NCBI GenBank assembly: GCA_003326205.1
Contig: LWTK01000038.1
Span: 62,001 to 126,000, forward strand
Reading direction: 5' to 3'
DNA: 64,000 nt
Source: Nostoc sp. ATCC 43529
Lineage (GTDB): Bacteria; Cyanobacteriota; Cyanobacteriia; Cyanobacteriales; Nostocaceae
A program made the translations under genes and the position numbers. Positions 24,503-34,116 of the stretch are shown here, in pieces. The notes beneath the pieces are model-generated. The model saw only the letters and a program-made list of their open reading frames with translations. It ran no database searches and was not told the origin of the DNA. The stretch's first letter is position 1; the number at the start of each line of letters is the position of its first letter.

Positions 24503-27193
24503 ATGCCCATAACTCAAATAAGCAGACTTGCTGGTGCAAATTCTCTAAAAGTGAAAAGGCAAAAAGCAATACGTTTGTCTTTCTACTTTCTAATGGGTTT
24601 GTTATGTATTCTCAGTTCACCGGTGCTGGCAAAAGTTCCTAGCTCATTCAATTCTTCAGCCCAACTGCCAGTTAATAGTGCTACTGAGGTAGCTGTAGTT
24701 AACGATCCCGCTTCATTGGTAGAACAAGGCAAAGTCTTATACGATGCTGGAAACTTTGCCCAGGCGGCAGAAGTTTTGCAAAAAGCTGTCCAGGCATATC
24801 AGCAGCAAGGGGAAAATCTCAGATTAGCAGCGACATTGAGTAATCTTTCCCTAGCTTATCAGCAGCTGGGTAAATGGAGTCAGGCACAGCAGGCAATTAC
24901 AGAAAGCCTAAATTTGCTTAAAGGACAAGATAAAAACCCAAATCTACAAATATTTGCCCAATCACTAGACATCCAAGGTCGTCTGCAATTGGCAATGGGA
25001 CGACCGGAGGCGGCTTTAGCAACTTGGGAGCAGACGGAAGAAATTTATCAACAAGCAGATAAGAAAAATGGTGTAGTGCGATCGCTGATCAATCAAGCAC
25101 AAGCTTGGCAAGCTCAAGGATTTTACCCTCGTGCAATCAAAACACTCGATAAAGTCAATCAAACTTTAAAATCTCAACCCGATTCTATAGAAAAGACAGT
25201 GAGTTTGCGATCGCTTGGTGATGCCCTTTTGGTAATAGGCGATTTGAAAAAGTCAGAGGAAGTCTTAAAAGAAAGTCTTAAAATTGCTCGTAATCTGCAA
25301 TCAAAGGCAGATATTAGCGCAAGTCTGTTCAGCTTGGGTAATAATGCCCTCAAACAACACGATAAGTTACAGGCGATCGACTATTATCAACAAACAGTTG
25401 CAGCATCTCCTTCACCCCTAACAAAAGTCCAAGCGCAACTTAATCACCTGAACTTACTTATTGAAAGCCAACAATGGGCAGAAGTTCAAACCCTTTTACC
25501 ATCGATTCAATCTCACCTCGACCAACTCCCCCTCAGCCGTGCTAGCATCTATGCCCATGTTAACTACGCACAAAATTTATCAAAAGTCAAGAGTGATTAT
25601 TTGCAAGCATCAACTAAAAATTCTTCCTCACCACTTTCTGCTCAAAACTCAGCAGAATTACTCGCTCGTGCTATTGAGCAATCCCGTAATTTAGGCGACA
25701 AGCGGGCAGAAGCCTATGCCTTCAAGAGTTTGGGTGGTTTGTACGAACAAACTAAACAGTGGTCAGAGGCGCAAGATTTAACTTTGCGAGGATTAGCCAT
25801 AGCACAGAGGAGCAATGCACCAGAAATCACCTATGCATTAGAGTGGCAGTTAGGTAGATTACTCTGGGCAAAAAAAGATATTAATGGTGCGATCGCCGCT
25901 TATGATGCTGCTGTGGACACTCTTCAGTCTCTCCGCAAAGATTTAGTAGTAAATAACGACATAGTTAATCAAGATGTGCAATTTAACTTTCGGGACAGCG
26001 TAGAACCCGTTTACCGACAGTCAGTAGAATTATTGCTGCAATCTCAACAAGGAAAACCAGACGAGAAAATATTAGAAAAAGCACGGCAGCGCATTGAAGC
26101 ACTCCAGTTAGCAGAATTGGACGACTTCTTCCGCGAAGCTTGTCTGCAAGGTCAGAGAATAGCCCTTGACCAAGTGGTAGACCGAGGAAATAATCCCAGC
26201 GCTGCCATTCTCTATCCAATCATTCTTCCCCAAGAACTCCAGGTAATTGTCAAAATTCCCAAACAACCCCTGCAAAACTACACTACCAAGATTTCCCAAA
26301 CGAAAGTAGAAGAACTTTTAGTAGAACTGCGAAAAAATCTTGTTAATCCCACTGCTACCAAAACTGTTGAAGCCCAGTCACAACAAGTTTATAACTGGCT
26401 GCTCAAACCCATTGAATCAGAATTGCAAAAAAGCGGGGTAAATACCCTAGTGTTTGTTCTGGACGGAGTATTACGTAATATACCGATGTCTGCGCTCTAC
26501 GATGGCAAGCAGTATTTAGTAGAGAAATACGCAGTTGCTTTGAGTGTAGGTCTGCAACTCCTAGACCCGAAACCGTTGGTAGAACAGAAGTTAGTAGCAC
26601 TTACCGCAGGATTGACTCAGCCCCCGCCGGGATTTTCTAAGTTTGCTCCATTACTTGGGATTAAATCTGAATTCGACGGTATCGCAAAAGCAGGAGTTTC
26701 GACAACTAGTCTCCTGGATGGGGATTTTAAGAAAAAAAATTTAGAAACTGAAATTTCTGCAACTTCATTCAACATAGTGCATTTGGCAACCCACGGTCAG
26801 TTCAGTTCTCGCCTTGAAGACACTTTTATTTTGGATTTTGATGGTGAGATTAACGTCAAAGATTTTGATACTCTCTTCCGCAATCAAAGTAAAAGTATAG
26901 TCGAACTATTAGTTTTAAGTGCTTGCCAAACAGCAACAGGAGACAGTCGTGCAGCACTAGGCCTAGCAGGAGCAGCTGTACGAGCTGGCGCACGCAGCAC
27001 CATCGCCTCACTGTGGCAAATTGATGATAAATCAACAGCGATGTTTGTTAGTACCTTTTATCAAGAACTTAAAAGTGGCAAAATCACCAAAGCTGAAGCA
27101 GTCCATCGTGCCCAGCTAAAACTCCTGAAACATCCTAACTATAAAGCACCAAGTTTTTGGTCTTCCTATCTGTTAATTGGTAATTGGTTATAA
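24503..27193 (+). CDS. Exported TPR-CHAT protease-like protein
   Basis: The 896-residue protein has an N-terminal signal-like segment (FYFLMGLLCILSSPVLAK), about ten TPR repeats (roughly 70-480) and a C-terminal CHAT domain (about 590-896). The caspase-like dyad is present: H764 in LATHGQ and C808 in LSACQTATG, followed by GLAGAAVRAGARSTIASLW. CHAT domains are caspase-family proteases used as effectors in many bacterial signalling and conflict systems. The leader suggests action outside the cytoplasm, which is less usual for an immune effector. It is divergent from the GTPase operon. Confidence 0.9.
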   Translation: MPITQISRLAGANSLKVKRQKAIRLSFYFLMGLLCILSSPVLAKVPSSFNSSAQLPVNSATEVAVVNDPASLVEQGKVLYDAGNFAQAAEVLQKAVQAYQQQGENLRLAATLSNLSLAYQQLGKWSQAQQAITESLNLLKGQDKNPNLQIFAQSLDIQGRLQLAMGRPEAALATWEQTEEIYQQADKKNGVVRSLINQAQAWQAQGFYPRAIKTLDKVNQTLKSQPDSIEKTVSLRSLGDALLVIGDLKKSEEVLKESLKIARNLQSKADISASLFSLGNNALKQHDKLQAIDYYQQTVAASPSPLTKVQAQLNHLNLLIESQQWAEVQTLLPSIQSHLDQLPLSRASIYAHVNYAQNLSKVKSDYLQASTKNSSSPLSAQNSAELLARAIEQSRNLGDKRAEAYAFKSLGGLYEQTKQWSEAQDLTLRGLAIAQRSNAPEITYALEWQLGRLLWAKKDINGAIAAYDAAVDTLQSLRKDLVVNNDIVNQDVQFNFRDSVEPVYRQSVELLLQSQQGKPDEKILEKARQRIEALQLAELDDFFREACLQGQRIALDQVVDRGNNPSAAILYPIILPQELQVIVKIPKQPLQNYTTKISQTKVEELLVELRKNLVNPTATKTVEAQSQQVYNWLLKPIESELQKSGVNTLVFVLDGVLRNIPMSALYDGKQYLVEKYAVALSVGLQLLDPKPLVEQKLVALTAGLTQPPPGFSKFAPLLGIKSEFDGIAKAGVSTTSLLDGDFKKKNLETEISATSFNIVHLATHGQFSSRLEDTFILDFDGEINVKDFDTLFRNQSKSIVELLVLSACQTATGDSRAALGLAGAAVRAGARSTIASLWQIDDKSTAMFVSTFYQELKSGKITKAEAVHRAQLKLLKHPNYKAPSFWSSYLLIGNWL

Positions 27194-27246
27194 ATTAGCC
27201 GCAGAGAACAGACTTTCAACACTGTTCTCTGCGATACAACAAAAAC

Positions 27247-27597
27247 TCAACGTCGAAATTCATTTATACCAACAAGACGTGTTGTGTCGCCTTGGGTAAT
27301 AAAGTGGTAGTTAGCATTAGGGTTTACTGGTTGTAGCACTGGAATATAAGTATTCCTGGATGAATTAAACAAAACATTGTCTCCTGGATAATTGTTGCTA
27401 GCCCCAGGCTGTAGGACGTACCGTTGAGATGGCACTGTTGCACCAAAAGTAGAGAAAGTTTGTGTGCGATCTGTATCATTTGTCAGGCCGAAACCACCAG
27501 CGAATGTAGATGTTTCATTAGGAGTTAATTCACGCAATAAGTTTTCATCAAAACTATTAAAAAAACTGCTTTTATTCTTCAAGTCAGTTGTCAACAT
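27247..27597 (-). CDS. Small secreted-peptide-like protein with double-glycine leader motif
   Basis: The 116-residue product (ATG at 27597; a TTG at 27609 is also possible) begins MLTTDLKNKSSFFNSFDENL and continues LRELTPNETSTFAGGFG. The hydrophobic/acidic spacing before GG is that of a double-glycine leader as used by peptidase-containing ABC exporters. The remaining about 80 residues are Asn/Gln/Thr-rich without Cys. No exporter is adjacent. It may be a bacteriocin-like precursor, but this is inference. Confidence 0.55.
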   Translation of the reverse strand: MLTTDLKNKSSFFNSFDENLLRELTPNETSTFAGGFGLTNDTDRTQTFSTFGATVPSQRYVLQPGASNNYPGDNVLFNSSRNTYIPVLQPVNPNANYHFITQGDTTRLVGINEFRR

Positions 27598-27779
27598 AAA
27601 GTTTGCCAAAAGGTAGATGGATAATTTTTTTTATAAAGAATAAAAATCTCAGTTAAATTCACCCATAGTTAGATTGAATAAATCAATCTTTAGCTAGAGT
27701 TCATAATTTTGGGACTTACGCACTGAAGCCTCAAACCCCGATCCCCCTTAACCCAATACGGTTCAGTTAAGGCCTTTGT

Positions 27780-27860
27780 GAAGGTCAATTTTTTTAACGT
27801 AGACGCGCAGCGGCTTGCCGCAGGCTACCACTCCAGGCGCAGAGAACGCACAGAGAAGGA
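27780..27860. repeat. Nostoc-type dispersed repeat
   Basis: GCAGCGGCTTGCCGCAGGCTACC around 27808-27830, a hairpin-forming motif common in Nostoc genomes, lies among sequence resembling other intergenic repeats. No gene. Confidence 0.5.
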
Positions 27861-27889
27861 AGAAATGCTTAACTCAACTGTATTGCCCC

Positions 27890-28450
27890 CTAACTACCCA
27901 TCTTTAACCATCCAAAAACTTGATTGACGGTTAGCGCAAGTTGAATCTCTGATAATACAGGCAAAAAATCATCACCTTGGAGTAACACTGGCTGTTGCTC
28001 TGGTAAAAATACCAAGATACTGAGGTCATCAGGGTCAAGAAACCATCCAAGGCGACTGCCATATTTCAGACAGTACAAAATGTTACCGATTACTTTGTTA
28101 GGTTTTTGTTCTGGTGAGAGAATCTCAATTGTCCAGTCTGGTGGAAGGTCAAAATTATCAGGTATTTGATTATCAACAGTAAACGGTATACGCTCCCACG
28201 CAAACACAGCTACATCGGGTAAAATCGAGCGCTCCCCAAAGCTACAACGTAGTTCAGGAAATGCATAGGCAATCTTTTGATTCTCTGTGAGTTCGTTAAC
28301 AACAGCACAGAGTTTGCCTTGCAAGCGGCTGTGTCTTCCTTTTGGCATTGGCTTAGGAATAATCTCACCGTTAATATATTCGCTGGCAGGCTTTGTTTCG
28401 GGGAGCTTCAGAAACTCTTCCAAAGTCACAGAAGTAGTTGTGGCGCTCAT
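27890..28450 (-). CDS. Uma2-family (DUF820) putative nuclease
   Basis: The 186-residue protein is a standard-length Uma2 member: TLEEFLKLPETKPASEYING, ILPDVAVF and DWTIEILSPEQ carry the Glu/Asp residues of the PD-(D/E)xK-like core, and YGSRLGWFLDP is the typical C-terminal block. Role unknown, as for the family. It is isolated from its neighbours. Confidence 0.92.
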   Translation of the reverse strand: MSATTTSVTLEEFLKLPETKPASEYINGEIIPKPMPKGRHSRLQGKLCAVVNELTENQKIAYAFPELRCSFGERSILPDVAVFAWERIPFTVDNQIPDNFDLPPDWTIEILSPEQKPNKVIGNILYCLKYGSRLGWFLDPDDLSILVFLPEQQPVLLQGDDFLPVLSEIQLALTVNQVFGWLKMGS

Positions 28451-28583
28451 AGCTCCTAAATCCCTGGAAAATGTTTTTTTAGTCTAGCAAGATGTATGAA
28501 TAGATGCATAAACTTGTTGAACGCACCCATCCATACATCAAGATAAAAATTGCTGCTTTGTAGTTGCAACTATTAATTACGAA

Positions 28584-29123
28584 TTATCTATGTACCACTA
28601 CTAAAGTTCCCGTTGAAGCCCAATTGTAAAGATTGCGAGCTTGCTTAACAGGTAAATTTACGCAACCGTGGCTGACTGGAGTGCCAAAACGGTTGTGCCA
28701 GTATGCACCGTGGATGGCGTAGCCTCTATAGAAATACATTGTGTAAGGAACGTCAGGAATGTTGTAACCCCTGCCTCGCATCCGGTGAGTGCGATACTTA
28801 GAATTAATCCGGAATTTACCTAAGGGTGTGGGGGTCGATCGCTTACCTGCGGAAATTCGATATGAATGAACGAGCTTTTTACCTTCCCATCCACGTAAGC
28901 GTTGCTCTGACAAGTCAATTTCAATCCAGCGAGGTTGGGACGTTTGGCTGATACTAGACACAGTGATGCTGTTTTCATCGCGTGACGTGGCTTTGGCTGT
29001 AGCAAAATTGGGGCTACCTGCTAACGGTGGTGACCAAGAAAATAAAGTCGCCACCATCAACGCTACGCCTGTACAAAAAGTTTTTGAGGAACGAATTCCA
29101 CCACTGCGAATCCAGGATTGCAT
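28584..29123 (-). CDS. L,D-transpeptidase (YkuD domain), copy 1
   Basis: The 179-residue exported protein has a hydrophobic leader ([16 protein letters not shown]) and a YkuD domain with the catalytic signature [20 protein letters not shown] (His and nucleophilic Cys present). It would form or remodel 3-3 peptidoglycan crosslinks or attach proteins to peptidoglycan. A paralogue with the same architecture lies 0.7 kb away on the same strand. Confidence 0.93.
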   Translation of the reverse strand: MQSWIRSGGIRSSKTFCTGVALMVATLFSWSPPLAGSPNFATAKATSRDENSITVSSISQTSQPRWIEIDLSEQRLRGWEGKKLVHSYRISAGKRSTPTPLGKFRINSKYRTHRMRGRGYNIPDVPYTMYFYRGYAIHGAYWHNRFGTPVSHGCVNLPVKQARNLYNWASTGTLVVVHR

Positions 29124-29144
29124 TATGCCTCACCTTCTAAACTA

Positions 29145-29186
29145 ATTAGTCATTAATCATTAATCATTAGTCATTAGTCATTAGTC
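29145..29186. repeat. ATTAGTC/ATTAATC heptamer STRR
   Basis: Six consecutive 7-base units (ATTAGTC or ATTAATC) are read directly just upstream of the first L,D-transpeptidase gene. Confidence 0.95.
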
Positions 29187-29553
29187 CTCTGTTACAAAGT
29201 TCTGTTGGTCATAAGCCTACGCTCAAGCATTTGTCCTTAGTTAAATGATGAGTTTTAACTAACGATTAATGACCGATCGCTAATGACAACGAATCTGTAA
29301 CCTCAATACGAAATGCAAATTTTCCCCAGATTATTATTTGCATTTGTAATTACAGAGAACTTGCCAGGATTTACGCTTATTAGTTTTAGGCAAATAGTTG
29401 CATCGAAAATTGGCAGAGATAGGATTTTGGAGATTTATGAAACAGAATTAAAGAGTCAGGAGCCAGAATACAGGAAAGGTATTTTGTGCGGCTGGCGGAT
29501 AGAGCCGCGATTCGCTGTGTCCGCGAACGTCTGAATAAACGGCGTTTTTACAC

Positions 29554-29580
29554 CACCACAAAATTGAAAATTTTGTGGTG
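29554..29580. repeat. Perfect inverted repeat
   Basis: CACCACAAAATT and AATTTTGTGGTG form a 12-bp perfect stem around a 3-base loop. There is no T-run, so it is probably a repeat element core rather than a terminator. Confidence 0.7.
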
Positions 29581-29855
29581 CAACAATTCAGTGGCGGGTC
29601 TGAATCCCACATTAGATTGCATTCTGACTCCTGAATTCTGACGAATGATTCTTCTTCAAGAAACATGCTTGAAATCCAAAATCTCAACTCTAAAATCCAA
29701 CATTTGTATTAATGCCCTACTCTACATTTTACTTGAAGTCGAGTAATTCCGATTCCGAAGATTCCCAGCATAAAATGTTGCTGGAAATCTCCCAATTGTC
29801 TTGATTTCCAGTTATTTATAATTTTGCCTAAATTGGCTTTGGACTGCTTCACTTA

Positions 29856-30392
29856 CTACTTATGGATTACTACTGGTGTCCCTACTGATGCCCAGCCAAA
29901 TAGCCATTTAGCATGTTTAGGTGCAAGATTTACACATCCGTGGCTGACTGGAGTGCCAAATTTCTTATGCCAGTAAGCACCGTGAATACCGTAGTTACCT
30001 TGGTAAAACATAGCATGAGGAACGTTAGGAACATCGTAGCCTCTTCCTCTCATCCTTGTAGTTTTGAACTTGGATTGAATATTAAAAGTACCAACTAAAG
30101 TAGGAGTGGATTTTTTACCAGAAGAAATGGCACTTCCATAAACAACTCTGTCACCTTCCCAAGCGATTAATCGTTGTTTTGAAAGATTAATTTGAATCCA
30201 GCGCCTCTCCGATTTTTGTAATGTCTGGATTGTTTGAGCAATGGCTTGATTTTTAGAATTTGCCCAAACTTCACTCGTTCCAGTAGTAGTAAAAACACTT
30301 AAAGACAGCGCTGTACCAGCGAGAAGTATTTTTAAATGACGCACCCAGTCAGGAGAATTTAGTTTTTTCATACTAGATACACTCACACTCAA
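29856..30392 (-). CDS. L,D-transpeptidase (YkuD domain), copy 2
   Basis: The 178-residue exported protein has a hydrophobic leader (ILLAGTALSLSVFTTTGTSEVWA) and the YkuD signature [20 protein letters not shown]. It is clearly paralogous to the 28.6 kb gene over the whole length, including RWIQINLSKQRLIAWEGD. Same predicted role in peptidoglycan crosslinking; the pair likely arose by tandem duplication. Confidence 0.93.
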   Translation of the reverse strand: MSVSVSSMKKLNSPDWVRHLKILLAGTALSLSVFTTTGTSEVWANSKNQAIAQTIQTLQKSERRWIQINLSKQRLIAWEGDRVVYGSAISSGKKSTPTLVGTFNIQSKFKTTRMRGRGYDVPNVPHAMFYQGNYGIHGAYWHKKFGTPVSHGCVNLAPKHAKWLFGWASVGTPVVIHK

Positions 30393-30484
30393 ATTATCTT
30401 GTCTTAGGAAAGTTTTCAGTTTTCACTTTTCTTTCCATATCTATTAGTTTAATAGACATGAATTTTTGATGATTTGATTCTAAG

Positions 30485-31117
30485 TTAACTCAACTGTTGC
30501 ATTAACTTTGTTGCCCTAGTTGCGATCGCCTCCCAATTTCCCTCGCTGACAAGCTTTTTGGGGAATAATTCACCGCTTAAACCCACGGCGATCGCTCCTG
30601 CTTGTAAAAATTCTTTGGCATTTTCCACGGTGACGCCACCAGTAGGAATTAAGGGAATCTCACCCAGCGGCCCTTGTAAACTTTTAATATAATCAGCCCC
30701 GCCCACCGCTTGCACGGGAAACACTTTTACACAACTAGCACCGTGACTCCAAGCGGTAACAATTTCTGTAGGCGTCAGCGCTCCTGGGATAATAGGCACA
30801 TGTTTTTCTCGCGCTGCTTGAATCATTGCCGAATCAACATGGGGTGTAAACAAAAATTGCGCCCCAGAAGCGATCGCTTTTTGTAGCTGCTGCACATTGA
30901 ATAGCGTACCAGTGCCAATAGTACAGCCTGGTAGTTGCGAACGTAGTTGAGTGATTAATTCCTCGGCGCGCTCGCTATTCCAGGTAATCTCAATTAGCTG
31001 CATTCCCCCAGACGCTACAGCCATAGCCATTTCTCGTCCCCATTCGATTTTAGGAGCGCGAATAACTGCGATCGCTCTATGTTTTTGCAACTGTGATAAC
31101 CAAATTTGATTAGGCAT
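30485..31117 (-). CDS. eda: 2-keto-3-deoxy-6-phosphogluconate aldolase (KDPG/KHG aldolase)
   Basis: The 210-residue protein has the class I aldolase features of Eda: IAVIRAPK at the N-terminus, [14 protein letters not shown] with the catalytic Glu, the [10 protein letters not shown] block, and the Schiff-base lysine in [12 protein letters not shown]. It cleaves KDPG to pyruvate and glyceraldehyde-3-phosphate (Entner-Doudoroff). The ATG at 31117 is chosen because the upstream extension to 31174 is encoded by GGGGATTGG-type repeats. Confidence 0.93.
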   Translation of the reverse strand: MPNQIWLSQLQKHRAIAVIRAPKIEWGREMAMAVASGGMQLIEITWNSERAEELITQLRSQLPGCTIGTGTLFNVQQLQKAIASGAQFLFTPHVDSAMIQAAREKHVPIIPGALTPTEIVTAWSHGASCVKVFPVQAVGGADYIKSLQGPLGEIPLIPTGGVTVENAKEFLQAGAIAVGLSGELFPKKLVSEGNWEAIATRATKLMQQLS

Positions 31118-31315
31118 GGGGAATTGGAGATTGGGAACTGGGGATTGGAAGCTAGGATTCGGCACTGCAAACACCTAATTTTCAATACTAATACTCAATC
31201 CCACACTTGCTTGTTGCATTAAGCTATGAGATATTGCATATAAACAACGTTAATTCGATAGATTTACCGTATTTTAATCAATACCTCAGTGCTTGGGATT
31301 CAAGGAGTAATTCAA

Positions 31316-31576
31316 ATGACAATTGCACATCAAAACACAGTAGCATCGTTGCACGGTTCCAATAGCGTTAATCTAGAAAATTTGCTGAAGTTTGTACGGC
31401 TAGGTGCAACCCAAGCCAAGGCTTTTTGGTGGTATATTCACGCATATAAGACGATTTTAGCTGTAATGCTATTGACCTTGAGCAGTTTGATTTACTTGAT
31501 AATCCATTGGTCTTTGAGCAAGTTGCTAAGAGTTCGGATGCATCGAGATGAATGGAAGATTAGTAGTACTAAATGA
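31316..31576 (+). CDS. Small single-span membrane protein
   Basis: The 86-residue protein starts at an ATG with AGGAG ten bases upstream. It has one strong membrane helix (TILAVMLLTLSSLIYLIIHW) followed by a basic tail (KLLRVRMHRDEWK). No family recognised. It stands alone between eda (divergent) and a repeat-rich gap. Confidence 0.65.
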   Translation: MTIAHQNTVASLHGSNSVNLENLLKFVRLGATQAKAFWWYIHAYKTILAVMLLTLSSLIYLIIHWSLSKLLRVRMHRDEWKISSTK

Positions 31577-31637
31577 AGGTAGCTGTCATTGGTCGTTATA
31601 CTGTTTCACTTTAAACTTGATACAAATACCTTGGTAA

Positions 31638-31657
31638 GGGCGCACAGCTGTGCGCCC
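31638..31657. repeat. 20-bp perfect palindrome
   Basis: GGGCGCACAGCTGTGCGCCC is self-complementary over its full length. This word is widely dispersed in Nostoc-like genomes. Confidence 0.85.
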
Positions 31658-32123
31658 CTACGGTAGATTTATATGTATAAAATTTTCGTAAAATGATATT
31701 AGTCATTACTGAATACAAGGGTTGAAGAAGGCAGAAGGTTCAATAAGATCGGGGATTCAACACCGTACTTAATTGAGGCCACCTTTCTTGAAATTTGGTG
31801 TTCTTGTCTTAAACCCTTGTTCCCAACTCTTGGAGACGCACTCGCGTTCAGAGGACACGAGTCAGAATTCCCTTCTGCCTTCTGCCTCCTGCCTTCTGCC
31901 TTTCCTGATAAACAAACAAGTCATCAGCCTTGCTTACGGTGATGTGTATTAAGCCCAGTCCGCTAGCTACCCTACAAAGAAACAAGCTACCAAGGGCATT
32001 TCTGGCAGAAAAACTTCAAAAACGAATGACTAACAACCAATGACTAATAAGAAATGACACTTCTAGTAGAGGAGATAGCTAATTCAAAATGAATATACTG
32101 CTATTACCAAGCAATAGTTTGAT

Positions 32124-32158
32124 AGCTTCTAGTTAAAGACCAACTAGGAGCTTTTTTT
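32124..32158 (+). terminator. Intrinsic terminator without an annotated gene
   Basis: AGCTTCTAGTT and AACTAGGAGCT form an 11-bp stem (one mismatch) with a 7-base loop, directly followed by seven T residues. It is a textbook rho-independent terminator, yet the nearest upstream gene ends about 550 bases earlier. Confidence 0.85.
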
Positions 32159-32320
32159 GCTTAATTATCTACTTCAATAGGAGGATATATCAAATGAATT
32201 AGGGCTTATTTAACTACTACTTGTGGATATTAATAATTAATTCGCATGAGGGATGGAGCCATAATAGTTAAATTGTTAATATTAATTTGTAAGTAAAAAA
32301 CCTTTACCAAATTAATAATC

Positions 32321-32593
32321 ATGAATATTCTTGCTTGGATTGTTTTAGGTCTAATTGCTGGTGCGATCGCTAAAGCCATCTACCCTGGTCATCAAGGCGG
32401 CGGTATTCTCGGAACAATCTTATTAGGAATTATCGGTGCTTTTGTTGGTGGTAGCTTGGGTATCTTTTTAAGTACGGGAACGTTAACTCTAGCAGCTCCT
32501 ACTCTCAGTATTCCAGGGATCGTAGTAGCAGTTTTAGGGGCGCTTGTAGCGGTTTTCTTGTGGAACTTATTAACCCGTCGCAGTGCTGTATAA
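32321..32593 (+). CDS. GlsB/YeaQ/YmgE-type small membrane protein
   Basis: The 90-residue protein matches the transglycosylase-associated / GlsB-YeaQ-YmgE family: MNILAWIVLGLIAGAIAKAI, GHQGGGILGTILLGIIGAFVGG and a final hydrophobic helix. Three short membrane helices are apparent. Members are linked to general or osmotic stress responses, mechanism unknown. A terminator follows. Confidence 0.92.
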   Translation: MNILAWIVLGLIAGAIAKAIYPGHQGGGILGTILLGIIGAFVGGSLGIFLSTGTLTLAAPTLSIPGIVVAVLGALVAVFLWNLLTRRSAV

Positions 32594-32993
32594 AAACAAA
32601 ATTGCAGCCAATCTACCAAGAACATTTAGCAAAGCCATTTAAATATTTTATTTTTGAAATGAATCAAAATCATAGCGTTATCTTCATGGGAAGATAGCGC
32701 TATTTTTTAGTTATTTTTAGATTAAAGAATAATTATTTTAAGCAGAATCGCTAAGAAATCCAACTCATGGAAGCTAACTGTGCTAACCTAGCTGCGTACT
32801 TCGTTCCAATAAAAATAAATTTTAAGTGATTGTTAATACAAAAAAACAGTAATATTTGCATTTAAATAAGTAAAAAGACGCAAATATTTGCGAATTTCAT
32901 GAAATTTTCAACAAGTTACCTTAGTTCCTACACACAATTCGGCGATGTTCCGCTAAGCTATAAGCTCTATGATTATGGTTTATTGAACGTCTT
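32594..32993. other. Spacer after the GlsB-like gene
   Basis: The 400 AT-rich bases hold the terminator at 32672-32709 and the presumed promoter of the first metallophosphoesterase gene. No open frame or RNA gene is evident. Confidence 0.55.
32672..32709 (+). terminator. Intrinsic terminator of the GlsB-like gene
   Basis: ATAGCGTTATCTTC and GAAGATAGCGCTAT form a long stem with a 4-base loop, followed by TTTTTT. Located about 80 bases after the stop codon. Confidence 0.88.
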
Positions 32994-33824
32994 ATGCATT
33001 GGTTGTTATCTGGGCCGTTGAGTACAGAGAAATTGACGGTTAAGATTGCAGGGTTGCCTGCAACGTTACAAGGTAAAAAGTTGGTGCAGTTGTCAGATTT
33101 TCATTACGATGGTTTGCGGCTGTCGGAAGATATGCTAGAGAAAGCGATCGCAGTTAGCAACCAAGCTGAACCAGATTTAGTTTTATTGACAGGCGACTAC
33201 GTAACTGACGATCCCGAACCAATTCACCAATTAATACTTCGACTCAAGGGTCTCAAAAGTCGCTCTGGTATCTATGGTATTCTTGGCAATCACGATATCC
33301 ATTACAAACACGCAAAAGCAGAAATCACAGAGGCGTTAACTAGCATTGGAATTCACGTTCTTTGGAACGAAATTGCCTATCCTCTAGGAAAAGAATTACC
33401 AATAGTTGGACTGGCCGACTCTTGGTCACGGGAATTCAATCCTGAGTTAGTTATGAACCAGCTAGACCCAAACACACCCTGCATTGTTTTATCTCATAAC
33501 CCAGATACTGCCGAGATATTACAAAAGTGGCGAGTGGATTTACAACTATCTGGTCATACTCACGGCGGTCAAATCGTCATTCCCGGAATTGGCCCAGCAA
33601 CCTTGGTTTACAGCAAGATTGCCAAAAAAATCCCCTACAAACTACGGCGTAAAGCGCGATTTTTGGAAGAAAATGTTTCTGTAGTCAGCCATTGGGAATG
33701 GGCGCAGGGTTTCCATCGCTTGGGAAAAAATCAGTTATACGTCAATCGTGGCTTGGGAACTTACCTCCCTGGACGCTTATTTTGCCGCCCAGAAGTTACT
33801 ATAATCACCCTACAAAGTGAGTGA
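32994..33824 (+). CDS. Calcineurin-like metallophosphoesterase, copy 1
   Basis: The 276-residue protein has the dinuclear metal site motifs QLSDFHYDG (D-x-H), LLTGDYV (GD), GNHDI (GNHD), a late His in VLSHNPDT and LSGHTHGGQ (GHTH). It resembles YkuE/YaeI-type phosphodiesterases that act on lipid A or phospholipid-like substrates, but the substrate is not readable. It has no clear signal peptide. A close paralogue follows 292 bases downstream. Confidence 0.92.
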   Translation: MHWLLSGPLSTEKLTVKIAGLPATLQGKKLVQLSDFHYDGLRLSEDMLEKAIAVSNQAEPDLVLLTGDYVTDDPEPIHQLILRLKGLKSRSGIYGILGNHDIHYKHAKAEITEALTSIGIHVLWNEIAYPLGKELPIVGLADSWSREFNPELVMNQLDPNTPCIVLSHNPDTAEILQKWRVDLQLSGHTHGGQIVIPGIGPATLVYSKIAKKIPYKLRRKARFLEENVSVVSHWEWAQGFHRLGKNQLYVNRGLGTYLPGRLFCRPEVTIITLQSE

Positions 33825-34116
33825 GGAATATCTAAATTCCATATAAAACAGCCTAATTTCAGTCACTATCCTGACTCACGATTAGCTACAAATTCAATGA
33901 AGACGCGCTTAGTTTAGCTTGAGAATCTAAGCCAATTAATTACAGTGCTTCTCAACCAAGAGAACTACACCACTTCCTACTGGCTACTGCCTATTCCCCA
34001 TGTCCATCGCGGCTGAAATACCTGAAAACTGCTGTAATTATATTTGGAATAGATGACATAAATTATTGCAATTTATCAAGTTGCATTTTGATTTTTGGTA
34101 AGCTGTAAGCGCTGGT

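Larger units (their letters stand above)
29124..29855. other. Gene-poor spacer between L,D-transpeptidase genes
   Basis: This 732-base gap holds an ATTAGTC heptamer array (29145-29186), a perfect 12-bp hairpin (29554-29580) and TTCTGACTCCTGAATTCTGAC words shared with the 14.6 kb spacer. An open frame at 29313-29534 has no recognisable similarity and is not called. Confidence 0.6.
31577..32320. other. Gene-poor, repeat-rich spacer
   Basis: This 744-base gap contains a 20-bp perfect palindrome (31638-31657), a CCTTCTG heptamer array (about 31870-31902), a strong terminator (32124-32158) and two tiny frames with ribosome-binding-like sites: a 15-codon frame at 32089 and ATG-AAT-TAG at 32194. 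A small RNA ending at the terminator is possible but unproven. Confidence 0.55.

Noticed and set aside
29313..29534. 73-residue plus-strand frame between the L,D-transpeptidase genes
   Set aside because: It lies in repeat-bearing sequence, lacks a Shine-Dalgarno and resembles nothing.
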